A stretch of DNA of 64,000 bases from Orychophragmus violaceus (lineage: Eukaryota; Streptophyta; Magnoliopsida; Brassicales; Brassicaceae). Positions 45,960 through 55,533 of this stretch are shown here, piece after piece. A program made the position numbers and the translations under genes. The number at the start of each line of letters is the position of its first letter. Within the stretch, counting starts at the first letter, position 1. The stretch spans positions 56,943,728 to 57,007,727 of the forward strand of contig CM058236.1 of assembly GCA_030180135.1 (NCBI GenBank), given 5' to 3'. The notes beneath the pieces are model-generated. The model ran no database searches. It worked only from the letters and a program-made list of their open reading frames with translations, and was not told the origin of the DNA.

Positions 45960-47471
45960 TGTAACATACCCATACCTCTGGCCCAAAATTTTTGTCTAAA
46001 AAGAAAGAAAAGCCCAAAAGCCTAGCCCAAATCCACCTTCCTTTTCCATTATTCCCTCATTAATATCCTTTCCTTTTCTATTTTAAGCCCAAAAGCCCAA
46101 CTCATTAAAGAGTGAAGCCCTAGTTCTTTTTCCTATAAAAGGAGGAGAGGGGCTCCTCATTTCTCACACCATTCCAAAAATTCGAGCAGAGCTCGTGACC
46201 GGAGAACCGACAGTCGTCGGAGCTCCACCGCCGGAGGGCCACCGGAGAGCCGCCGGACCGCCGCCGGGTCAACTCGGTCGGCGACCGAGTCAACTCGGTT
46301 GACCGGGTCGGGTCGGTTGGGTTGACCGGGTCAGGCGTTGACCGGTTCGGTTCGGGTTAACCAGTCTGGTTCAATTCCCCTTTCAGCTTCTAATTCCTGG
46401 TTAGTCCGATTTCCTTTAACTTTCTGGTTCAATTCGATTTTGTTCGGTTTAGTTTTGGTTAGGGTCTAGTTTAGGAATTGGGCCGGTTATGGCAAATGGG
46501 CCTGGTTCAGTCTGGGCTTGGGTCTGGGTCTGGGTTGACCGGGTCAACCGGTTGACTTGGACCTGACCGTTGACTTTTAGTCAACCAAACTTTGTGGGTC
46601 ATAACTTGACCGTCCTAAACCCGATTCGAACGAAACGAAAGCCTATCCCACTCGTTTTCTCATCCTTTATCCAGATCTGATGTCCGTTCGGGCTGAGGAA
46701 GCTTCTAAATTACCGTTTTGCCCTCTTCTTTGGCTAAGGTGAGGACCGTTGGTTATCTCCCTTGCTCTATCTCAATTTCGGACGATAGTCCTCTGTTAAT
46801 GTCGTCTTTCCTAGGTAGTCTATGCTAGAGATACGCGTGATTGATTGTGGAACGTAGAATGCTAGGTTATCGCTTAAACTGAAAACGTTGATTGTGCATG
46901 ATGGATATGATTGTATAGAACTGTGATAGGTCCCCCGAAAGGGTGTTTCTTGGCGGCTCGCGTATAACGAGTTTTGGTACGCGACCCTTGTATCGTCGGA
47001 AGGGAGGTCTTGGCGAGCCTCCCCAAGTTTACTGGCCGACGGGCCGAGGTGGAAGTGACCGGGTGGGCCGGATTGTGTGAGCCTTCGGGCTAGAGAGGGG
47101 TTCACGAGTGCGAAAGCGCGAGTGGATGTAGTTTGCGTGGTGAAAGCCTTCGGGCCTGTTTGCAAGGTGATATTAGCTTAGGACTTGTGATGCGTAGTTG
47201 TGTAGTGTAAGCGGGATCGCGGACTCCTTAAATCCGTCCTCACTGGGTGATTGTGTTTGAAACAATTACTCAGGCCTCTTCCCTTTTCCCTTCTTTTCCT
47301 CGCAGGTCCGGATGCAGGATTGACCGATCGCGTGAAATTATTGGTGGACTTGAATACGAAGGAAGCGCCGGGTCCTGGGACAAGTTGAGTTGGCGTCCCG
47401 GTTGGACCATGTTCGGTTCAACGGGCGTCCTAATGCCGCGTCTCCGGTTATGCCGGGAGACGGGTGTTACA
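45960..47471 (+). repeat. 5' LTR of non-autonomous element
   Basis: 1512 bp. TATAAAA at 46134-46140 with a hairpin right after it. GC-rich tandem-like GGTTGACCGGGTC phrases fill 46250-46360. A polypyrimidine tract ends in CGCAG at about 47306. Confidence 0.93.
46134..46158 (+). promoter_or_regulatory. TATA box and start-site hairpin in LTR
   Basis: TATAAAA is followed by GAGGAG (46142-46147), loop AGGGG and CTCCTC (46153-46158): a perfect 6-bp stem with a 5-base loop. The right LTR repeats it at 54201-54217. It would lie near the 5' end of the transcript. Confidence 0.6.
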
Positions 47472-47474
47472 ATT

Positions 47475-47486
47475 TGGTATCAGAGC
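47475..47486 (+). other. Primer binding site, initiator tRNA-Met
   Basis: TGGTATCAGAGC, three bases after the LTR, the common primer site of plant LTR elements. Confidence 0.92.
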
Positions 47487-47768
47487 CTAGGTTAAGGTCT
47501 CCCAGTCCTGCCCTGGGAGATCAGCTTTCGTTGTTTTCCAAAAACCCAGTTTTCAATCTTTTTCAAAACCGTTTGCGAAATTTTATAAAATGGTTACTTT
47601 GCGAAAAGCCTTTTCAAACACCATGTATATCATAGATTGTTCTCCACGCCGGTCCTAGTCTAGATAGAATTTATCCGTGCAGGTTGGCGTCATTGTCTTC
47701 AAACCTCGGTTGTGCTACTGCCAATAGATGTGTGCCGAGATATATGTCGTGATGTGTGCCGTTGAGGT
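47487..47768 (+). other. Interior of the non-autonomous element, left part
   Basis: Non-coding leader-like DNA between the primer site and the Copia insertion. No Gag start is visible. Confidence 0.6.
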
Positions 47769-47773
47769 GTATG

Positions 47774-48409
47774 TGTAGGAACTGTTTAGTTGATCCTGAT
47801 GTAATTCACAGATTCATCTCAACCTAAACATACAGATCTAGGTTCTCTTGAATAGAAACATTAGATGATCTCACCTTTTACCTGTTTGATGCAGCGGAAG
47901 GAATAGAACAGGTCAGAGATCAGATAGATGCACCGAGGAATGAATCCTCCAAAGGTTCACACACGCGATCACAGGAATGGCTGCTAGACCGAGCTGATGG
48001 GAGGCGCAGAGAGGAGAGGAAAATCGCGGCCAGGGTTAGGGTTAGGAGAAAGAGATTTGGCTTTTAGTTTATTAAAAGCCTTCTCTTTCCCTTTTGGGCT
48101 TATGGGCCCAAAACACCAATCTGATTAAATCCCATTTAATCAGACCCATTAATCTTTCTCTCTTAGTACGACAAATGCCTGGCACTTTTGTCATACTTCT
48201 GCTAAGCCGTTCCAACACATTTTCCTGTTAGCTTAGGCGTGTGACCCATATGGGATCATATAATAAAGGCAATAAGTCCAAGACTTATAGATCATGAGCG
48301 GACTCTAGCAAGCCATCATGACCCCCAGTATTATATGACTTATGTCTGATCATTGACATACTCTTACTTTCTAGAGACAGTACCGAGATTACTGGACACA
48401 ATTCCAACA
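47774..48409 (-). repeat. 3' LTR of the Copia element
   Basis: 636 bp, complete. Next to it a polypurine tract, AAGTGGGAGAT on the minus strand (48410-48420). Confidence 0.88.
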
Positions 48410-48420
48410 ATCTCCCACTT

Positions 48421-49100
48421 GTACTGGAATCTCTCTGTATTCATAATCCTTTTGTCTCAATATCTCGATTAGTCATAAGGCAAGATTGGTGTCATCCTTA
48501 TAAAGCCTAATCTTGTTCATCGGACTCTGATTTGATACTGACAATCCAAACGACTCGGGAAAGTCCGTTTGAGCATGGCCATGCATTTTCCAGTATTCAA
48601 ATCTCCGATTGGCCTAGAGATATTCACTCCATTTATATTGGAGGGACAAATCCCGTCTTGTTCCATCACTGTAAACTACGCATTTCATAATACACCCAAA
48701 CAAGGTCCTTATAACTATCGCAGAACGATAGCGTTAGACAATGATCAAAGTGCATTAGTCCATGTGCAGTCACATGCATGCGAACTCAGGTCTAAGGACT
48801 ATACTCTATAGTCGTAGTAAGAATCTCTTATGACACAGATATAAATATCCTGAAGAGTTCTTATAAGCGGGTCTTGTCCGGTCGTATGTTCCCAAACATA
48901 CACCTATGTACTGACTTTGATGCCGCGCATCTATGACACACTGAGACTTTGTCATAAGTCACGTACCAATCCAGTCTCACACGGTTGTTGGTGTTCCAAT
49001 TTCAACAACCTTCGACTAGGGACAGGATGATATAAAACATTTATCAAATATAGGGTCTCATGATCAAGCTAAATGACTTTGATGACTCAAGATCAAGTCA
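48421..49100 (-). other. Copia post-pol or unassigned interior
   Basis: No clear coding motif seen in this stretch. It lies between the polypurine tract and the recognisable RNase H and RT remains. Confidence 0.4.
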
Positions 49101-50340
49101 TTTACTTCGATGACCTATAAAATGGTTTATATCACTTTGGAACGATTATTTCATCACAGTTAAAATAATCTTGAAATAATAATTTCATTAAACATCTTAA
49201 ATGTTATTTCAAGAACATATCCAATAACTAAATAAAGCCCTTTAATAACTCCCACTGAAATTAAGACTACATCTTAATTTCACTTATCCTACAGCAACAG
49301 TCCGCGACTCGTGCTTAGGCCTAAGGAGTGGCTTCGTTAATAGATTAGCAACGTTCTCATTCGTTGAAACTTGCTGATCTACTTAACTTCTCTGTCATTT
49401 ATCTTACGGAATAGGTTATACCTATCCTCAAGGTGTTTGGACCTCTGATGTGCAGCTAGTCTCATCTATGCTGGGAATCACATCAAGTTCAGTGACGAAC
49501 TCTTCTTTCCAAACAACCTCTTTCGCCACTTCCCAAGCTGCGAAATGTTCAGCTTAAGTCATTGAGTCAGCAACAGTGCCTTGCACCGCCAGATAGACAC
49601 AAGATATAACCGGACTGTGATCGGAAATCATCTTTGTCTATTGGAAACTTGCCTTTCAAACTCTACCGACTCGTAGCACCTCACTTTCTCCGTAACTCTA
49701 GAATTTATCCTTAGTATTCCTAAAATACTTTAGGATATTCTTTACGGCAATCCAGTGATTCTTTGCTGGATTAGACTGGTCTTTACTTGTCTTGCTTAAC
49801 ATTAAAGCAACATCAAACAAGTATGTTTCATGGCATACATGATAGATCCAATTGCCGACGCATATGGAATCTTATCCATGCATTTAAGCTCAGCAGTTAT
49901 CGTAGGATATTGTATCTTGCTTAACTTAATGCCATGTGACATTGGCATAAAACCCTTCTTGGATTGCTCAAAATGTGTAGGACTTTGTCAATTTAAGAAT
50001 CCTGACTTTGTCCTACCAGCTCTTTTGGATCTCTATCTTTAGATCCAAAATCCAAGAACTACGTGGCTTTACCCATGTCAATCATTAAACCAACTCCCAA
50101 GCTAGTCCTTTACCGACTACAGCGTTGGGACGTTATATCCGAGAATCAGTATGTCATCGACATACACTTTGAGAAATGCAATATCGCTCCCACTAATCTA
50201 TTAGTAAACACACAGTTCCGCTTCGTTCCTGTTCAAGTCAAAACCTTGACTACTTCAACAGAACGAAGATTCCAACTCCGATATGTTTGCTTCCATCCAT
50301 GAATGGATCGATGAAGCTAACTTACATAAAATGTAATTTT
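49101..50340 (-). pseudogene. Copia RT and RNase H remains
   Basis: On the minus strand near 50175-50130 the phrase VYVDDILILG is the RT active site. Further on, near 49960-49830, LPMSHGIKLSK, IPYASAIGSIMYAM and the following stretch are the conserved end of Copia RT leading to RNase H. Several frameshifts and stops are present. The enzyme would copy element RNA; this copy is dead. Confidence 0.75.
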
Positions 50341-50520
50341 TTTTCGGAGTCCGGGCTCACTTTCGCTTCTTTGAATTTTGCAGATTCGTCGCTTTCAATG
50401 ATCATCAGATCATGCGAACATTCAATGATCATCAGGCTGAACTAATGACGAGAATTCACTCTCGGATTAGTGACTGATTCTTTCATATCTGCGAACTTCA
50501 GGCTCCTGTATTTCTCGAAT

Positions 50521-50780
50521 TTCTTCGAGTTGTACTTTTACTCCCACTGTTCTTCTTGGAAAGTAACTTCCCTTCTTAGAAAACAGAATGGTTGTAAAAA
50601 TACTTTTTACTCCCACTGTTCTTCTTGGAAAGTAATTTTCCTTCTTAGAAAACATAATGGTCGTAAAAGTACCGAGCCTTGGTTTCCCTAAGAAAACTTC
50701 GAGTTATGCTTTTACTCCCACTGTTCTTCTTGAAAATAACTTCCCTTCTTAGAAAACAGATTGGACGTAAAAAAAACAAG
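50521..50780 (-). repeat. Three direct repeats of about 68 bp in the Copia interior
   Basis: The block starting TTTTACTCCCACTGTTCTTC and ending in TGGTTGTAAAAA-like sequence occurs at about 50533-50602, 50603-50671 and 50709-50776. The first two are adjacent; 38 bp separate the third. In one frame they encode repeated YFPRRTVGVK. They sit where the integrase-RT linker of Copia should be. Confidence 0.8.
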
Positions 50781-51151
50781 TCTTAGTTTCTCTAGGACAA
50801 CCAGCGAAGTAGCACAACTACAAATACTCAGTAAAGACAAATTTGGATCGATTTCAATCCACATTAACGTGGTGTCTTTCAACTGATATTTGTGGAACTA
50901 TTTCAGCGTAAACTTAGATATTTTAGAGCGTTATTCTTTAATAATATCATGGAAGATTCGTGTGACTCATCTTTAATCATTTCTAATAAGATCTGATTCT
51001 TTCTCACAGAAACACCTTCAGGTTTTCAGGAGAAATGAGCTGTGAAACGATTTCACACTTCATAAAGATGATCACACAATCAATGACTTAAGTATTCTCA
51101 CTCGTGATTTAATCCAGAGTCTTAATACTTTTGTCACTTAGATCCTATACT

Positions 51152-51388
51152 TCATTCTGGAACTCTTTCGACCATGTCATAGAATTCCGACTTGTGTCTC
51201 ATCAAATGAACACAGTCACACTCACTGAAGTAATCAGTAGAGACAATGAAGTACAGGAAATTTTCTCTGGCATTACTGCTCATTGGGCCACATACATCAG
51301 CATGTTCCAGGTCCAATAAGCCTTTGGGCCTTTCTCTAGCTCGGCTAAGATAGGCCCTTTTCCTTTTGGTCCAGTAAACAGAATTCAA
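51152..51388 (-). pseudogene. Copia integrase fragment
   Basis: The minus-strand frame includes ERPKGLLDLEHADVCGPM, close to the conserved start of the Copia integrase core (with D of HADVCGP in the place of the first catalytic D), then DYFSECDCVHLMRHKSE. It is about 75 codons long, ended by stops on both sides. Confidence 0.75.
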
Positions 51389-51755
51389 GTCTCATAAGAT
51401 ATCTTATCAAATGAGCCCAACAGTCCATAACTATGGGATTTCTGAATCCGACTTACTCTATGTGACCAAGACTTTTATGCCAAGAAAAATCAGGTTTAAT
51501 TCATTAGATTTAAACCAATTCAGTATTTATGTTACATTTAGGCACTCTTTGGTTTAAAATATAAAACCCATTCCATGAATAGGGTGCTACAATTAATATT
51601 TCATTAAGATCAAAAGAACAAAACTTGTCTTTTATCAAAATGAAAAACATTCAAATTCTTACAAGAAAATGAAAGACAATTCTGCTTAAAGCAGGTACAT
51701 TGTAGCAATTACTTAATACAAAACCAAGCCTAAAAGGGATCTATAAGTGAAAACC

Positions 51756-51941
51756 CTACGACTGAGGCAGCATCCCAAGCTCCTTCCAGACATGTAGTTT
51801 TACTTGCCCTTCCTTCAACGTTCTACTGTTGCTTAGGCTCTGCATATTATCACAAATATCAGTGCCACAACCAGTATCCAATACCTTTAAGGACGAACTT
51901 GAAGTAATAACATGAATACCTGAGGAAGTAGTCTCATACAT
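51756..51941 (-). pseudogene. Copia protease fragment
   Basis: The frame contains KVLDTGCGTDICDNMQSLSNSRTL, the Copia protease signature (DTGCGxxIC) with the following helix, and stops at 51756. Gag, normally upstream, is gone. Confidence 0.75.
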
Positions 51942-51955
51942 CGACTTACAGAATA

Positions 51956-52511
51956 AGAAACATTAGATGATCTCACCTTTTACCTGTTTGATGCAGCGGA
52001 AGGAATAGAACAGGTCAGAGATCAGATAGATGCACCGAGGAATGAATCCTCCAAAGGTTCACACACGCGATCACAGGAATGGCTGCTAGACCGAGCTGAT
52101 GGGAGGCGCAGAGAGGAGAGGAAAATCGCGGCCAGGGTTAGGGTTAGGAGAAAGAGATTTGGCTTTTAGTTTATTAAAAGCCTTCTCTTTCCCTTTTGGG
52201 CTTATGGGCCCAAAACACCAATCTGATTAAATCCCATTTAATCAGACCCATTAATCTTTCTCTCTTAGTACGACAAATGCCTGGCACTTTTGTCATACTT
52301 CTGCTAAGCCGTTCCAACACATTTTCCTGTTAGCTTAGGCGTGTGACCCATATGGGATCATATAATAAAGGCAATAAGTCCAAGACTTATAGATCATGAG
52401 CGGACTCTAGCAAGCCATCATGACCCCCAGTATTATATGACTTATGTCTGATCATTGACATACTCTTACTTTCTAGAGACAGTACCGAGATTACTGGACA
52501 CAATTCCAACA
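51956..52511 (-). repeat. 5' LTR of the Copia element, truncated
   Basis: 556 bp that look identical to 47854-48409. The 80 bp equivalent to 47774-47853 (the U5 end) are missing, together with the primer site. Confidence 0.87.
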
Positions 52512-52516
52512 GTATG

Positions 52517-54011
52517 TTGGTATGTGTGTTGTGGTGTGCGCCTACATGGCAGTCGGTACTATTGAGGTGTGTGTTGGGGTCATCGTCTGTTCAGAGTGTT
52601 GTTCAACCAAGCCTGCGAGGGCGATTAGGATGTGGAGGCATTCACCGGAGAGACTACAGCGGGAGTGTAGCAGAGAGTTTCAAGAGTTGCAGGAAGTGCT
52701 AGAAGAGTTGCGAGAGACGTTGGAGTAGATACAAGGAGTGCTACAGGAGCTGCAAGAGGTCGATGGAAAGACCGGATTGCAAGGACTGTTACAGGAGCTG
52801 CAAGAGGTCGATGGAAAGACCGGATTGCAAGGAGGCCATTTGGAAGTGGTGGTGTTTCGACTGGATTAAGCGTCAGGAGTTGCTTGAGTTGCCTGGATCA
52901 CAAGGAGCAGCGGGAGGCTACCCAAATCTGTTCCAAGTAGGGAATCTTGGAATCGGTTTGTGACATCAACTTCAATGAGTTATGGGGCTCGTTGAAGATT
53001 GACCAAGCTGGAAGCTGGAGAAGATCTTCGTGGTACGACAGGCTCGAGATTCGACGGTGGGACCGGAAAGGAAACGGTCTGCCCTGGAATTCTTTGTGGA
53101 TTACTGGGGCAGCTAATGGAGTTCCGCAAGACAGAAAGAAGATCGCAGAAGCGTTTTGGGAATAGGCGTGTGGCATTTGGAATTGCCTGGCAAGCCGGAC
53201 TTCTGCAATTGCAAGCTCAAGTAGACAAAGCAGGATATTGGAAATGGAAATCCAACGGAAGAGTGTTAGGAAAACACTATGGAGGATTGGCAAGAAATAG
53301 CAAAGGAGCGCAAGTCTAGTGGGGAAGGAAACCCAAAGGATGGTGTTCGTAAAGCACTATATCTGGATCACAAGGTAGGAAACCTTGAGCTGGAAGTCAG
53401 ATTGGAAGCCGGTTTGGATATCAGAGTGCGCAGCGGAAGCATGGAATTGGAGAAAGTCAGGAGTTAAGTGGGTCGTTCCCCACCAGCCAGTTAGCCATAA
53501 TGCACATGGTTAGCTGCACCGGTCACACAGGTTAGCAAGGATGTTTGCTTGGGCGACAGTCAACGCCATAGTGCACGGTAATGGAAAACCGTCATAGAGA
53601 ATCCATTTGGAAGTGGATGATGCACTATGGCACGGTAAGGGAAACCGTTGAGGAGAATGGGATTGGAAGCGGGGCATCAAATTCAAGACTTAGAACCACT
53701 CGAGGGATGAGTGTTGTTTCTAAACGTTGGAGACCGACCCTAATGAACATGGGCGGTAGCATGTGGCGTTTGTATTGCATTCTGGGAGCTACTGTTGGAT
53801 CGGCACCAAGGAGAAGGACACTTCAGAGCGTGGCTGGAAATAAGGGGGGGAGAAGCAGTCTTCAGGATTCAAGGCAAAGTCCTTCTCAAGCAAGTAAGCA
53901 ATCAAGTCAGTTCTGGGTCAGCGAAGTTTGCGGAGTGTGGTTGGTAAAGAGTTGCAGTGGGGAACTCCCGCCACGGAATTCAGGACGAATTCTTTTCAAG
54001 AGGGGGAGAAT
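52517..54011 (+). other. Interior of the non-autonomous element, right part
   Basis: Purine-rich DNA with short open frames but no Gag, protease, RT or integrase motif. A 48-bp tandem duplication lies at 52732-52827. The purine tract AAGAGGGGGAGAAT at 53998-54011 abuts the right LTR. Confidence 0.7.
52732..52827. repeat. Tandem duplication, 2 x 48 bp
   Basis: Copies 52732-52779 and 52780-52827 differ at two or three bases; each contains GCAAGAGGTCGATGGAAAGA. Not in any supported gene. Confidence 0.9.
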
Positions 54012-55528
54012 TGTAACATACTCATACCTCTGGCCCAAAATTTTTGTCTAAAAAGAAAGAAAAGCCCAAAAGCCTAGCCCAAATCCACCTTCCTTTTCCA
54101 TTATTCCCTCATTAATATCCTTTCCTTTTCTATTTTAAGCCCAAAGCCCAAAAGCCCAACTCATTAAAGAGTGAAGCCCTAGTTTTTTTTCCTATAAAAG
54201 GAGGAGAGGGGCTCCTCATTTCTCACACCATTCCAAAAATTCGAGCAGAGCTCGTGACCGGAGAACCGACAGTCGTCGGAGCTCCACCGCCGGAGGGCCA
54301 CCGGAGAGCCGCCGGACCGCCGCCGGGTCAACTCAGTCGGCGACCGAGTCAACTCGGTTGACCGGGTCGGGTCGGTTGGGTTGACCGTCAGGCGTTGACC
54401 GGTTCGGTTCGGGTTAACCAGTCTGGTTCAATTCCCCTTTCAGCTTCTAATTCCTGGTTAGTCCAGTTTCCTTTAACTTTCTGGTTCAATTCGATTTCGT
54501 TCGGTTTAGTTTCGGTTAGGGTCTAGTTTAGGAATTGGGCCGGTTATGGCAAATGGACCTGGTTCAGTCTGGGCTTGGGTCTGGGTCTGGGTTGACCGGG
54601 TCAACCGGTTGACTTGGACCTGACCGTTGACTTTTAGTCAACCAAACTTTGTGGGCCATAACTTGACCGTCCTAAACCCGATTCGAACGAAACGAAAGCC
54701 TATCCCACTCGTTTTCTCGTCCTTTATCCAGATCAAATGTCCGTTCGGGCTGAGGAAGCTTCTAAATTACCTTTTTGTCCTCTTCTTTGGCTAAGGTGAG
54801 GACCGTTGGTTATCTCCCTTGCTCTATCTCAATTTCGGACGATAGTCCTCTGTTAATGTCGTCTTTCCTAGGTAGTATATGCTAGAGATACGCGTGATTG
54901 ATTGTGGAACGTAGAATGCTAGGTTATCGCTTAAACTGAAAACGTTGATTGTGCATGATGGATACGATTGTATAGAACTGTGATAGGTCCCCCGAAAGGG
55001 TGTTTCTTGGCGGCTCGCGTATAACGAGTTTTGGTACGCGACCCTTGTATCGTCGGTAGGGAGGTCTTGGCGAGCCTCCCCAAGTTTACTGGCCGACGGG
55101 CCGAGGTGGAAGTGACCGGGTGGGCCGGATTGTGTGAGCCTTCGGGCTAGAGAGGGGTTCACGAGTGCGAAAGCGCGAGTGGATGTAGTTTGCGTGGTGA
55201 AAGCCTTCGGGCCTGTTTGCAAGGTGATATTAGCTTAGGACTTGTGATGCGTAGTTGTGTAGTGTAAGCGGGATCGCGGACTCCTTAAGTTCGTCCTCAC
55301 TGGTTGATTGTGTTTGAAACAATTACTCAGGCCTCTTCCCTTTTCCCTTCTTTTCCTCGCAGGTCCGGATGCAGGATTGACCGATCGCGTGACATTATTG
55401 GTGGACTTGAATACGAAGGAAGCGCCGGGTCCTGGGACAAGTTGAGTTGGCGTCCCGGTTGGACCATGTTCGGTTCAACGGGCGTCCTAATGCTGGGTCT
55501 CCGGTTATGCTGGGAGACGGGTGTTACA
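54012..55528 (+). repeat. 3' LTR of non-autonomous element
   Basis: 1517 bp, TGTAACATACTC to GGGTGTTACA, followed by the target duplication CTAAG. Confidence 0.93.
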
Positions 55529-55533
55529 CTAAG

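Larger units (their letters stand above)
47774..52511 (-). mobile_element. Copia-type element with decayed interior, TSD GTATG
   Basis: Flanked by a perfect duplication GTATG (47769-47773 and 52512-52516). The LTRs share 556 bp that appear identical to the eye (47854-48409 and 51956-52511). On the minus strand they start TGTTGGAATTGTG. The right (5') LTR lacks the last 80 bp; primer site and gag are missing too. Fragments follow the Copia order protease, integrase, RT, RNase H. It is the youngest insertion in this nest. Confidence 0.88.
45960..55528 (+). mobile_element. Non-autonomous long-LTR retrotransposon inserted in LINE, TSD CTAAG
   Basis: LTRs 45960-47471 and 54012-55528, about 1.6% apart by eye, start TGTAACATAC and end GGGTGTTACA. 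A perfect duplication CTAAG flanks the insertion (45955-45959 and 55529-55533). A primer site for initiator tRNA-Met (TGGTATCAGAGC) lies at 47475-47486 and a purine tract AAGAGGGGGAGAAT precedes the right LTR. The interior, once the nested Copia element is removed, is only about 1.8 kb and shows no Gag or Pol motif, so the element depends on another's enzymes. LTR style suggests a Ty3/gypsy parent. Confidence 0.92.

Noticed and set aside
46767..47165. 132-codon minus-strand frame, repeated at 54824-55222
   Set aside because: It is antisense inside the LTRs of the 45960 element and matches no family I know.
48036..48052. AGGGTTAGGGTTAGG resembling telomere repeats (also at 52135-52149)
   Set aside because: Only two or three units, not the plant TTTAGGG form, and part of the Copia LTR.
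53581..54051. 156-codon plus-strand frame at the end of the non-autonomous interior
   Set aside because: It runs into the LTR, has no motif, and lies in purine-rich DNA that favours chance open frames.
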